NCBI GenBank assembly: GCA_007922305.1
Contig: ML677326.1
Location: 52,464,453-52,528,452 of the forward strand
Reading direction: 5' to 3'
Origin: Dermatemys mawii
Taxonomy: Eukaryota; Chordata; Testudines; Dermatemydidae
Length of the DNA: 64,000 nucleotides
This document shows, in pieces, positions 34,788 through 45,578 of the stretch (position 1 is its first letter; every line of letters starts with the position of its first letter). Both the position numbers and the translations under genes were made by a program. The notes under the pieces were generated by a model. The model saw only the letters and a program-made list of their open reading frames with translations, did no database searches and was not told where the DNA came from.

Positions 34788-34860
34788 AGGAACTGTCATG
34801 CCAGATCAAACAAGTGGTCCATTTAGTTCAGTATTTTTGTCTCTGAGAGTGGCCTTTAGC
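34788..34860 (-). repeat. CR1-type 3' tail fragment
   Basis: 'gaactgtcatgccagatcaa' and 'gtggtccatttagttcagta' are the reverse complement of the tail 'ctgggctagatggacc...ttggtctgac' seen at 3421. Confidence 0.5.
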
Positions 34861-35457
34861 AGAAGTAGAGAGAGAGTAACAAGAAACTGACTGTGGACCA
34901 ATATGGAACAATTTGCTCACAAGGAAAACCATGTGGGTTTCCATACCTTTATTGAAATGTGCATAGTATGGAGACAGACTCTGTAGATGGGGTTGCATTC
35001 TAAAATGGGACACACATGCCTGTTTTTCTCTAAATAAGTTAATTTTTCTGTCCTTTGAATTGTCTATGTAATTTTGGGTTTTTGTTTCCTATGGATATGT
35101 CTGAATCTGGGCTATGGCTGAAATTTGTCCTTTTCAGTCCTACTTGTTGTTGTTTAACTGATATCTCTTAAATAAAGTTGTTTTTCTACTAGGATTGTCA
35201 ATTTGAAATTAACTCCTATGACTAACTCAAAGATTGCGGTTTTAAAAAATCACGATGATTCGCTCTGTTATACAATAGAATACCCACTGAAATGTATTAA
35301 ATATTTTTGAATGTTTTTTCTACATTTTCAAATTACTACACAGAATATGAAATGTACAATGCTCATTTTTATTAAATATTTTCACTGTAAAAAGAAAAAA
35401 ATTTCAGTTTACTTCATACTTTCATGACAAAGATTGCACTAAAGTGCTTAAAAATGT

Positions 35458-35745
35458 AGATTTGTTTGTTGCATAACTGCACTCAAAACCGAAGCAATGT
35501 AAAACTTCAGAGCCTACAAGTGTACTCAGACCTTGTTCAGCCAATCACTAACACAAACAAGTTTGTTTACATTTACAAGAGATACTGTTTCTTGCTGCTT
35601 ATTTACAATGTCATCTGAAAGTGAGAACAGGCATTCACATGGCACTGTTGTAGTTGGCATTGCAAGGTATTTACGTGCCAGATATACTAAATGTCCATAT
35701 GCCCCTTCACGCTTCAGCCACCATTCCAGAGGACATGCTGATGAT
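35458..35745 (-). pseudogene. hAT transposase C-terminal remnant, left arm
   Basis: On the minus strand, 'ttccagaggacatgc' inverted gives the end of a hAT transposase. Words equivalent to LEWWLKREG, Y..ATTTVPCE, and FSLS.DIVNK are visible across stops. This is the family's C-terminal dimerisation region (hATC). A plus-strand 79-codon frame here is only its antisense shadow. Confidence 0.6.
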
Positions 35746-35755
35746 GCTTTTTTTA

Positions 35756-36249
35756 AAAAAAGCGTTAATTAAATTTCACTGTACTTCTGGGGGGAGAATT
35801 GTACATCTCCTGCTCTGTGTTACCTGCATTCAGTCATATATTTCATGTTATAGCAGTCTCGCAGGGTGACCTAGCACATGTTCTTTTTAAGAACACTTTC
35901 ACACCAGATCTGACAAAACTCAAAGAAGGTACCAGTTTCAGAATTTAAGATAGCTACAGCGCTCAACCCAAGGTTTAAGAATCTGAAGTGCCATCCAAAA
36001 ATCTGAAAGGGATGAGGTGTGGATCATGCTTTTGGAAGTCTTTAAAAGAGCAACATTCCGATGCAGAAACTACAAAACCCAAACCATCAAAAAAGAAAAT
36101 CAACCTTCTGCTGGTGGCATCTGACTCACAATGATGAAAACGAACATGCGTTGATCTACTCTGGATTGTTATCGAGCAGAACCCAGCGGCAAGATGGACA
36201 CACGTCCTCTAGAATGGTGGTTGAAGCATGAAGGGACTTGAATCATTAG
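35756..36249 (+). pseudogene. hAT transposase remnant, middle and C-terminal
   Basis: Plus-strand words such as 'ctcaacccaaggtttaagaa' (ALNPRFK), 'tctgaaagggatgaggtgtg' and 'atggtggttgaagcatgaag' (WWLKHEG) run in the order expected for a hAT transposase. Frameshifts and small deletions prevent a continuous frame. It continues after the nested insertion. Confidence 0.6.
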
Positions 36250-36608
36250 CATAGGCACTAAGTCTGTGGGTGCTCTGGGGAAAAAATTGTGGGTGCTCTG
36301 CACCCACTGGCAGCCAAGCCCCTGAGCACCGTGTGTCTCCACTCCTCTGCCTACCTCCCAGTGCTTGCTGACACCAAACAGCAGTAGCAAGTTCTGGGAG
36401 GGAAGGAGCAGGAATTTGGTGTGCTCAGGGAAGAGGCGTGGCTGGGGCGTAGATTTGGGAATGGAGTCAGAATAGGGACAGAGTTGGTGTGGGGACTGTG
36501 GGGAAGGGGTTGGAAGGGGAATTGGTGGGGCAAGAGTGGAGTCGGGGCGCGGCCAGGGTAGAGGGGGGCTCAAATACCAACCAGCGCCAGTAGAAATCAG
36601 TGCCTATG
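36250..36608. mobile_element. Nested MITE inside the hAT remnant
   Basis: A 359-bp insertion with inverted ends CATAGGCACTAAG and ATCAGTGCCTATG. It is flanked by ATCATTAG (36242-36249) and ATCTTTAG (36609-36616), 7 of 8 identical, an 8-bp hAT-type duplication. The interior contains 'gtgggtgctctgcaccca' repeats and a GC-rich stretch without genes. Confidence 0.8.
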
Positions 36609-36770
36609 ATCTTTAGCACATTTGGCACATAAATATCTTAAGATGCTGACTAAAACAGTGCCATACAAATGCCTGCTCTCACTTTCATGTAACAATGTAA
36701 AAAAAGAAGCAGTCAGATTTCCGCCTGCAAATTGTAACCAAACTTGTTACAATTTTCCAGGATTTTAACC
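36609..36770 (+). pseudogene. hAT transposase C-terminal remnant (right of the nested MITE)
   Basis: It continues the transposase from 36249: 'ctttagcacatttggcacat', 'acagtgccatacaaatgcct', 'gctctcactttca', then 'gtaaccaaacttgtt'. It pairs as an inverted repeat with 35557-35700 on the left arm. Confidence 0.6.
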
Positions 36771-36790
36771 GTGGATTTTTCCCTCATTTC

Positions 36791-37857
36791 ACTCTTGGTT
36801 CACGTAAGTGTCAAAGGGGTGTAGAATTTCACTTGGTTACTTGCTGCTGTTATTTGCTTAAGTAAATACAGTATTTCAGAGCAAGTTCATATTCAACACC
36901 CTGCTACACTATTTCTGACTGTATATGTGAAGGATGTTTCTTTTGTGTATATAAACAATATTGCCTAATATGTAAAGAAAATGCACACCTTCAGTGTGCT
37001 CTGTATACAAACTTATGGAATATGGTCATGCTTATAAAAATGAACATATTTACAAATGCCAAAACCTAGACAGAACTCTTGGTGTAACTCCTTCTGATTT
37101 AATTGGACTTACCCAAAGGCAAACTTGGCCCAGCCTTTCTGTGGTTGATGCTAATCTGCAGTTGCTGCTGCCATTATCAAGTTAATTGTTAGGGTCATCA
37201 ATCTGTGTCAAAGAAGCTTTCAGAGTGCTTGATGAGATTTCAAGCATCAAGCTGTGCAGCATTAAAAATGATGAATTATACCCAGGTAAAACTGCCCTTC
37301 AGCAACAATAATGAATCACCGTTTTATTTACAAGTGGATATTCACATGAGACACTGCATGCACAGACAGTTTTTTAAAAGGGGAAAATCCCTTAATGCAG
37401 TAAATGATCTTTGGAATTTACACAGGCATGAGAGAGATCACGTCAAATTACGTTTGATCAAAAGCATTATGGATGCAAATTTAAACTGTTATGGCCTGAT
37501 CCATATTTAAATATTAATAAAGAATATGTTTGGAAAGTCAAATGTCCTTCAGTGGAGACATGTCAACAGCAATGTATTTCATCTACACGTGTTCAGTGTT
37601 GCACAGAATCTAACAGGAAACACCCTTAGCTCCTGGAGTTAATACTAAACCATATTTAAGGAATGAAAGATTGCTTATGCTGAGCTGTGCCAGCTGCCTA
37701 TTGCCCACTGGCAGCCAGACAGCACCAGGGCATGGGAAAACCCCACCTACCTCTCCTTTCCCTAACCACATCACTTCTACTGCAGGCCAGGAGAATGGTT
37801 GGGCATAATATTGTCACAGGGAGCACAAAGAAACCGTAAGTGTCTGGATCCATCTTT
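36791..37857. other. Intergenic, nothing recognised
   Basis: AT-rich DNA. The 101-codon plus frame at 37205-37510 has no recognisable motif. Confidence 0.5.
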
Positions 37858-37982
37858 GTTTCTTGCCTTAGATCATAATCTCTTTGGGGCAGGGACTGTT
37901 CTTTTGTTCTGTGCTTGTAAAGCACCTAGCACAATGTGATCTGGTCTCTGAGTAGAGCTCCTAGGTGCGATGGTAATACAGA
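37858..37982 (+). repeat. Dispersed 'ctctttggggcagggactgt' repeat
   Basis: It runs 'ataatctctttggggcaggg', 'ttctgtgcttgtaaagcacc', 'tagcacaatgtgatctggtc', 'ctcctaggtgcgatggtaat'. The same layout is found at 56782 and partly at 17115. It is widespread in amniotes, but I cannot name the family with certainty. Confidence 0.6.
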
Positions 37983-38589
37983 TTAATAATGGAACCATTA
38001 TGCCACCTGTGGGCTGCTGGAGGAATATTCTAAGCAAATAAAATCCTCAAGTAACTTGAGAAGATGGATTTCAGGCAGCTTTGTGCCACCAATGGCAAAG
38101 TTGCTTTATCCTGGCTGAGGATCTAATCCTTGAATCTAAGGCCCCATCTCCACCGGCAAGTTTGTGTGCAGTAAAGCAGCTTTGAGCGCTGTAACTCCCG
38201 AGGTGTTCACACTGCCAAGCCACTTAGTGCTCAGAAACTGTGCCGATGCAACGCTCTTAAAAAAAACTCACCTTGACAAGAGGCGTAGAGCTTTCTGCAC
38301 TGTGGCTACAGTGCTGCAGTGCCAATGTAGACACTGGTTTTTACAGAACTGCAAATGGTCTCCATGAGGCATCCCACAATACCTGTTTTCAACTCTCTGG
38401 CCATCGGTTTGAAATCTACTGCCCTGCCCTCAGGTTACCAACCAACAGCCCCACCTCATACATGAGACTTTCAGATTTGAAAGTCTCCTTCCTGTTTTGC
38501 TTGGTGATGTGTGAAGTGGTCTCTGAGCGTCTTTCCAAGTGGTCATGCCTGCTCCATGCACCTGGGGATCCCCCACTTGGAGAAATACC

Positions 38590-39059
38590 GAGCTGCTGGA
38601 CCTCCTCAGCATTTGGGAAGAGGAGGCTGTGCAGTCCAGCTGTGCTCCAGTCATAGGAATTATGATTCCTATGGACAGATTTTTTAGATGCATGATAGGG
38701 CCATGACTGGGACACACTGCAGTTCAGGGTCAAAGTGAAGGAGCTGTGGAACATCTACCACAAGGTGTGGGAGGCAAACAGACACTCTGGTGCTGTGCAC
38801 GTGAGCTGCCGGTTCTGCAAAGAGCTGGACGCATTACTGGGTGGTGACCCCACCTCCACTGCAAAGTTCCCTGTGGATACTTCATTGGCTTCGTTACCAG
38901 TTGAGTGGACCAAACCAGGAGGAGGCAATCTTGGATGAAGGGGTGGGTGAACCAGAGGCAGAGGATGACTCTGATGTCAGAGATGCATGCTTCCAGAGGC
39001 ACCTAGCCAGTCACAGCCGTTGGATATTGGTGAAGCGCAAACAGGAGAGGAGGCCCCTG
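38590..39059 (+). pseudogene. Myb/SANT-like (trihelix) DNA-binding protein, exon 1 (broken)
   Basis: The plus-strand translation gives LLDLLSIWEEEAVQSS, then after frame changes RVKVKELWNIYHKVWEANRH, CRFCKELDALLGGDPTSTA and EEAILDEGVGEPEAEDDSDV. This is the pattern of MSANTD-type trihelix domains (LLDLxxxWGEE, QCRxKxKxLR..Y, FYxELDxILGG) followed by an acidic linker. At least one frameshift lies between about 38640 and 38735 and another near 38900. The exon ends at a good GTAAGT donor (39060). Turtle genomes contain many predicted genes of this type. It could have bound the transposon ends or been captured from a host gene. Confidence 0.65.
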
Positions 39060-39794
39060 GTAAGTCTATCTGATTTGGGAAATTGCTGAAGTGAGTTGTT
39101 TGGTGGGGGTGGGTGCAGGAGTGTTGCAGAAAACAGATTTGTCTCCCACCTCATGTCTAGTTTGAGTGGTGGAACAGGCTGGTGACTGACTCCTCACTTC
39201 ATGGAAATCTCCCTCAGATCTCCACGAAACTCTCATGGAGTAATTCACTCCTGCAGATTCCTTGGCAGAGCTGCTTTGCTTTTTGCCCCATTAAGGGTAC
39301 CTTTCCTGTGGAACTGTGCCATCATGATGGTGGTGGCAGGGGACCATAGCTGTACCCAGGCTAGCCGCACAGGGGCCAGGGCGGAACCCGTAGGCTAGGA
39401 GAAGACCCTCCCTTGATTCCCTGCTCACCCTCAGCAGCGAGATATCTTCCATAATGAACACAGCCTGTGGAAAGCGTGGGGACAGAAATGATTATCAGGC
39501 CATCCCTACAGTGCTGGCTCTCCCCAAATGTCCAGGATCCATGTGCCCAGTGTACAGCAGGGTCTGAGAGAGTGATTTACTCTGTCCCTGTGGCTACTCC
39601 CCATTTTGGGAGTCTTGTGGGTCATGTTCTTGCCTGGGGTTAGCTGGTTAGTGTCAGCTGTGTGTGTACTGGCTGCGTTTTAAAGAGAGAGTCTCTGTGT
39701 TGCAAACAATACTGCTTCTGTAAAATGTTGCATTTAAACATTTGAGATGACCTTGGGAGGCCAGCCTCCCTTACTGGCAGCAGAATGGCTGTAA

Positions 39795-40310
39795 AGAATT
39801 AGAAAGCATTCAAGAAGAACTAAGGAGGACTTTATGCATGAGGTTATGATACACTCTGCTGCCGAGGAAAAAGAAATTGTAGGAATGGCGGGACAGCAAG
39901 AAGAGGGAACAAAAGGAGAATGCAGCACACCAGAAAGAAGCCATGGAGTAGCTCTTAACAGTTGTGGAATGCCTTCCTACACTCCAGGTGATACTAACTC
40001 TCTTCAAACTGAGCAGCTCCATGCCTGCCCTCCCCTGCAGCCGCTGTCCGAAAACTCTTTCCTATGTGCCCCCAACACCACCACCACCACACTCTTATCA
40101 ACCTCCTGGCTCCACTGTCTACGTGGCAGCATTCTACTCCTCCCTCCTTACAGTCTAGCACTGTGGACTTCCTATACCCATTGCACTCAATACCCATCCC
40201 TCTGCAGTTTGGCCCTGCTGAAGTACAGCCCCTACTGCATTGTACTTCAATTGTACACAAAAGAGAAAGAGGTGCTCTATGGGATAGCTGCCCAGAGTGC
40301 ATCGCTCTGA
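39795..40310 (+). pseudogene. Myb/SANT-like protein, exon 2 (broken)
   Basis: 'gaggactttatgcatgaggt' starts a segment whose translation has DFMHEVMIHSAAEEKE, then after shifts LQTEQLHACPPLQPLSENSF, and a proline- and serine-rich tail with YPLHSIPIPLQFGPAEVQ. I recall this glutamate-rich, probably coiled-coil plus low-complexity C-terminus from predicted turtle MSANTD-like proteins. It follows exon 1 after an intron-sized gap of about 735 bases on the same strand. The 158-codon frame at 39834-40310 covers most of it but mixes frames. Confidence 0.55.
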
Positions 40311-40430
40311 ATACCGCTGCTAATATCAACACACTAGTGTGTAGGCAGATGTCAGTGTGAACACACACAACAGCGGTTTTCCTTCATCATGCTCTGACCA
40401 ATGCTGCAACTTTGCCAGTGTAGACATGCC

Positions 40431-43400
40431 TTAATAAGATAAACTAAATCATCTGTTTTTCCCTCTTCTTAAACTATTATTTTTTCTTAAACTGTTTTTG
40501 AATATGGCCTTGATCCTGTACACACACATTAACATGCTTTACTGAACACTGATCTTAAAGGGAATGGGTTTTTGCAGGGACAGGACTATAATGGTGAGTT
40601 GGTATACTCATTCGGATAAAATTAAAAACAATACAAAACCGAAACCAACACAATAGACTCTCTCTAATGTAAAATTTTAAAAAATTACTTTTAAAAAAAT
40701 TGTGGGATGAAAATCCTTCAAACCACTCTAGTTTCTCTTTAGATGGAAAGCAGAAATACCACCACAGCAAGAAAGGCTGTACTCCTGGGAGCCAAATTTG
40801 AGAGGGGATGCATCTCCTTTCTCACCCCTCCTGAAAAGCTTTATTTTTGTTAACATAACATACTTTAATTGATTAGTTTAACAACAGCCAGGTGGCAGAG
40901 GATAGAAATACCATAACACTGGACCAGGGCTCTCTTTCGAGGATTTGGCATGGAAATAACTGTCTGCCAGAGGATACCTTTACAATGTGGGTATTTCTTT
41001 GGGGGATAAGTGTTATCCCAAGAAAATAAACTGGATGTGCCCCATAGTAACACTTTTAAGTAATTTCTGTTCCTCTTTGAAATGTCTTCTGTGCTTTATT
41101 GTATTTGCCTCAGAATGTTTTAGTGAAATATTGGCACGATTTGCTGTGATAGCAAATAAAATTTTAAAAAGGATAATTAAGCAAATGTATTCCAGCTATA
41201 AAGAAGTCTCAATAGGTGATTACAAGTCTACTGCTCTTTTGGGGTAATAAATACTATAATAAACAGAAGGGTTCATTAGAAAGAAGAATGACTATGCACA
41301 GAGATTTACTATAACCTATTCAGAATGTCTATAGTTTTAGAAACAAATGTACCAGCAAAAGTTTCCTTTCTGGAAGGGAAAGAAGGGTAAAGAATGATTT
41401 TGGTCTGTTAGGATGTCAGAGTGAAAGCTACGATTCACTTTACAAAACTTCCAACCAGTAAATAACATCTATAACTCCACACTTTAACGATACTAAGTAT
41501 TTTTATGCAGTAATTTATTTTTATTTATTTAATTTATTTGAGAGACGACAGTTGGTTTTCTCCATTTTAGTTGCAGAGGTGTCTAACTTTGAAACCTTGT
41601 TGGAAACATACAAATGGCATTTAGGGGCTGGAAGTGCACCTGTGAGTTGCCGGGTATCCAGGACATGCCACTTTCCTGTAACAATGCCCCTTTCCTCTTG
41701 CTACACTGACAACAGCAAGGAGGTGAAGCATAAATCTGCTCTACATCACCAGCGGATCCCCTTTACACTAAAATGATACTCCTTAGGATAGTTAAGCATA
41801 GTTAAAGTTGATTTATGCTAATACTGTAAATGGCCCCACCACACCAGAAAATCTGGTCCAATATTTTCAATATGGCTTCACTAGTGCCTCATTCACCATG
41901 CCTAGATTAGCTTTTCTTACCTAATATTTCATATCGCCTTCTCCAAATATACTGAACCATTTACTGCCCAATGCTGGGCAACTGGTTTTAATCAATTTTA
42001 CATGATCATCAGAAAATGATTTGACTTTCTTTCCTAGTAAACAAACACAAAGCAAGGACAAGTAATGCACCCAGAGTAGCACAGAGGGAGCTCCTGCTTT
42101 GCATTTGCAAAGCAATCGTACAGTAAATAACTCTGAGCAAATAGAAAATATTAAGGTAGCATGGAAATCATTCATAGAAGCAGAAGTAATAGCATACCAA
42201 AGTATTCTAGTACCCATCTTCCCTTCTGACACACAATTCAATATCCTCAAAACACTCTTGCAGCCAGTTTACTGCATGTCTCATTTACAAAAATATATCA
42301 TGGGTCTAACTAAACCCATGTTACAATTAAACCACATAATCCACACTACTGAAATTAGAAACTTCTTATTTTAGGTAACATTTATAAAATAAGAATAAAA
42401 AAAGTAGAAAACCAATGGTGGACTATAGTAGTCCTTTCTAATTTATATTTGCCATTAACCTCAGGTAACTTGGCCCACTTTCATTTGGGTTTGATTACTA
42501 GATGAAGGATTCCCATCCCTACTATCTCTACCTACAGATGCAATTAAAATCCTTTAATCAATTCAGTAATGCTTGCTGTGTCCCAGTTTCCCTTTTTTGG
42601 AGTTGTTTGATTTTCACAGATTGATTGTTGTTGAACTACTAAACACAGTAACAAGAACAAGTTTTCCTTCTCTTCTGTTTAGATGTTTACTGGGGAATTA
42701 GTGTTCACTGCTGTTCCATAAGAATAATATTCTCTTCTATGGGAAACTGAGGGAAGCACATACCACTTATGGACTGCAGTAGCAGGCACAATACTGGGCA
42801 CAAGAGGATAAAATCCAGCATAAAAATCTGTAGGGATAAGAAATAATGTCAATGCAACAGATATACTTAACATGGCTTTATAAATGTGGTTAACCCCTTC
42901 TATAGCTTAACTTTTCTGTCCATCATTCTAATACTGTCTACACTCAACAGGTGAAAGACAAGAGTATAAACATGTAACTTAAATCTTTTAACTTAAAATG
43001 CTACCTTGTCAATAAACTGCTACTAAATACAGTGGCAGAACAGGTAAAATAGCATTCCTTATATAATCTACTCAAATTGTTTTCTTTGCAATCCAACATG
43101 TTCATTTTTCTAGGAGAAGAGGTAGATTGTTTACATGTAGGGACAATCAATGAATCATGGAAAATCTAGGCAAGGTAACTATCCAGACTGGAAGCCTAAA
43201 TTAATACACGTGTAAATGTATATACTCATCCAATCATCTCTCTACTCTTCCTCTCTGAATCATTTTGATAAAAACCATTCTGAACTGTATAGGATAAAGG
43301 ACTAAATACTGAGCTGGTGCAAACTGGCATATACCAATTTTAAATCAGGAGGGCTATGGTTTTTTAAGGATTCTTACATATTTCAGTACATTTTAGACTT

Positions 43401-44224
43401 GTAAGAAGGAGCTCAGACAGGCACATCTGTGCCTTATATACAAATGCATGCCTGCAGCTGAAAGAAATCTAGGCCCCTGGTTTGTTGATGTTAGAATGGC
43501 TATTAGAGAGTTGATGTTACAGACCTCAATTTAGAGAGCTGATAGTCCATAATCAGGAGGTAGCCTGACAAGCAGGAGTCACTCCAGATTTTCCCTTGTG
43601 TGACAGAAAACAAAGTCTTGCAGCCCTAGATTGCTCAATTGAAGCTAAGCTAATTTACACCATCTAAGAAGCTGGCCAAGTATATTTTAAGACAATAAAC
43701 TCTGGGAATGTCTCCTTAAAAGGTCACAGCCAACTTGAAATTCAGATTCCTGTTGTTAAATTGTGAACCTGCAATTGTTACAAGTTACTCAAAGAACAAG
43801 TACATCTGAAAGAGATTAGAGGAAAACACCTTTCTCTATATTTCAGCTTCCTTTGTATATTTGACAATGCTTTGTATATATCTGTTCTTGCTATTTTGTG
43901 GATTGCCGGTTTCTTTACCGTGCTGGATTGCTTTGAGAGAAGTTAATGCATATATTCCTCCTTTGCCCCTGCAAGAGTGTGTTTACTATTAACAGAAGCA
44001 ACAAGCTGAAACTGAGAAGTCAGCAGGCAGATGGAAGCAAAGAGAGAAAAGGGAGTAGGGAGCAGGAGTGGGCTGTAGTGTATTTAATTATGTTTCTTTC
44101 AGGCATGCCCTCGTAAACACAATTGGGGAACAGAAAATCAATAATAAAACAATTCAGAACTCATTATTTCAAAAGTTCTCCCAATTAACATTAATACAGA
44201 AGATGTGAATAGGCACCTGCTGCG
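40431..44224. other. Intergenic, nothing firm
   Basis: AT-rich DNA with TATTTATTT-type simple runs near 41510. A half-palindrome 'actgagctggtgcaaactgg' lies near 43308. Frames up to 109 codons (41921-42250 minus) show no recognisable domain. Confidence 0.45.
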
Positions 44225-44445
44225 ATTTTTCAAAAGCGCCTAAGCATGTTAGGTGCCTAACTTTATTGATTTCAATGAGACTTAGAAGCTAACCTATTTA
44301 GGCACCTGCCAGGATTAACAAAAGCATCTCTCATTTAAATCAATAGGAGTTAGGTTCCTAACCTGCCAAGGTTTTCAGAATCCCAGTCCATGACTATCTT
44401 CATATTGAAGTGCCTAAATACCTTTGAAAAGTTTTGCCCTGAGTC
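44225..44445. repeat. Palindromic 'ttttcaaaagcgcctaagc' repeat
   Basis: 'atttttcaaaagcgcctaag', 'ttaggtgcctaactttattg' and 'gttaggttcctaacctgcca' alternate with inverted counterparts and end 'gtgcctaaatacctttgaaa'. It is related to the copy at 8474. Confidence 0.55.
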
Positions 44446-44559
44446 CCTTTATTGAAGGGGAAAAAATTAAAATTTTAGAAATTTCTTGCAATCAAAGTAC
44501 TATAGCTGTGCAGCAATTGTAGCCAGTCCCCAAATCTGGATTAACACTAGTGTAACTAA

Positions 44560-44844
44560 GGGCTGGTCTTCACTAGGGCGGGGGATCGACTGCAGATACG
44601 CAACTTCAGCTACGTGAATCACATAGCTGAAGTTTGCGTATCTGCAGCCGACTTACCTCCCATCCTCACGGCGAGGGCAGTCGGCAGCGTGCTCCCTCGT
44701 CGACTCTGGCTTACTTCTCCCGGGGAGCTGGAGTTCTGGAGTCGATGGGGGCAGCGCTGGCGATCGATTTATCGCGTCCTCACAAGACACGATAAATCGA
44801 TCGCTATAAAATCGATCTTTCCCCGCGGTAGTGAAGACAAGCCC
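44560..44844 (+). mobile_element. Harbinger-like palindromic MITE, copy 3 (best preserved)
   Basis: A 285-bp element with ends GGGCTGGTCTTCACTA and TAGTGAAGACAAGCCC (one or two mismatches), flanked by TAA on both sides (44557-44559 and 44845-44847). Two strong hairpins: 44590-44612 with 44624-44647 (about 23 bp, one bulge) and 44761-44778 with 44786-44803 (17 of 18 bp). A weaker third stem lies around GTCGACTC/GAGTCGAT. It encodes nothing. Confidence 0.85.
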
Positions 44845-45194
44845 TAAGATTAAAATCCATCCCTTGATGTTGTTTTACAGTTGATAGGTGGTCTTGTTTC
44901 TAGCATTAATATTACTTCGAGATACTTTAAACTGAATAGAATTCCTTAAACTAAATGCAATTTTGAACCTATTTTGCAGTTATCTACTAGAAGATGAATA
45001 AACTGGGGAGTAAGGGGGGAATAAGAATTTATGATTGGGATTTGATATAAAAAATTTAAAGGCAGAGATTTACACGTCATATGTGGTGTATATGGTTTCT
45101 GAAGTTTAACAAATAAGAATGAAGAGAAGCTCCATCAAAGAAAAGGAATGAGTGTTTTCCCTGTTACACAGAACATTTATCCACTTATCATTTA
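44845..45194. other. Intergenic, nothing recognised
   Basis: AT-rich DNA between the MITE and the retrotransposon. Confidence 0.5.
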
Positions 45195-45198
45195 ATGG

Positions 45199-45578
45199 TG
45201 TGGCAAAGTGCCTCCCTGACTCACCAGGCTCCAGTCCCTTTTGTTGCTCTGGCAAGGCAAGTGCTGTCCAGACACTTTCCTTCCCCTAATCACTTCTTTG
45301 GGCAGTGTTTTTCTTTCTTTGTCCAGGAAAAGCTGTCTCCCTTCGTGGAGAGGCTCCCTGTCCTGCTGCCCCCAACCTGTCAGCAGCCTCACTTCCTTTA
45401 TCTCTCCTCCCCTCTTCCTAGCCGGGTTGATTTAAAAAGGACTCTGATGACCTTTTAACTGGGCTCAGCTGAACTTGCTTGAGCCACAGGTAACCTTACT
45501 CAGCTGGATCCACTTAGCCTGTAGTTACCTCTTTTACCACCAGCCCCTCTGGCAGCAGCCTGCTCTGGGTTTACCACA
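45199..45578 (-). repeat. 3' LTR of the Gmr1-like element
   Basis: 380 bp, colinear with the 5' LTR except for about 26 bases missing near 45272. The reverse-transcriptase frame runs through the polypurine tract and ends 45 bases into this LTR. Confidence 0.92.

Larger units (their letters stand above)
35195..36790 (+). mobile_element. Fold-back hAT DNA transposon remnant
   Basis: This AT-rich element contains two inverted copies of the same hAT transposase 3' region. One runs on the minus strand at 35458-35745 and one on the plus strand from about 36180, interrupted at 36250-36608. Between the arms is plus-oriented mid-transposase sequence. The two orientations join abruptly at a T7/A7 run around 35748-35761. 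The outermost left sequence ('taggattgtcaattt') resembles the terminus of this hAT family. The right end is truncated or unrecognisable near 36790. Confidence 0.7.
38140..40430 (+). mobile_element. 2.3-kb inverted-repeat DNA transposon carrying a Myb/SANT-like gene
   Basis: The left end GGCCCCATCTCCACCGGCAAG and the right end TTTGCCAGTGTAGACATGCC are imperfect inverted repeats of about 20 bp. The trinucleotides outside are TAA on the left and TTA on the right, close to a Harbinger-type TWA target but not an exact direct repeat. Inside is a broken two-exon gene with a Myb/SANT-like domain, the second protein type of Harbinger elements. No DDE nuclease is recognisable. It is therefore non-autonomous and old. 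Confidence 0.6.

Noticed and set aside
35533..35772. A plus-strand frame with MSSESENRHSHGTVV
   Set aside because: Although familiar from turtle gene predictions, it is the antisense of the hAT transposase C-terminus.
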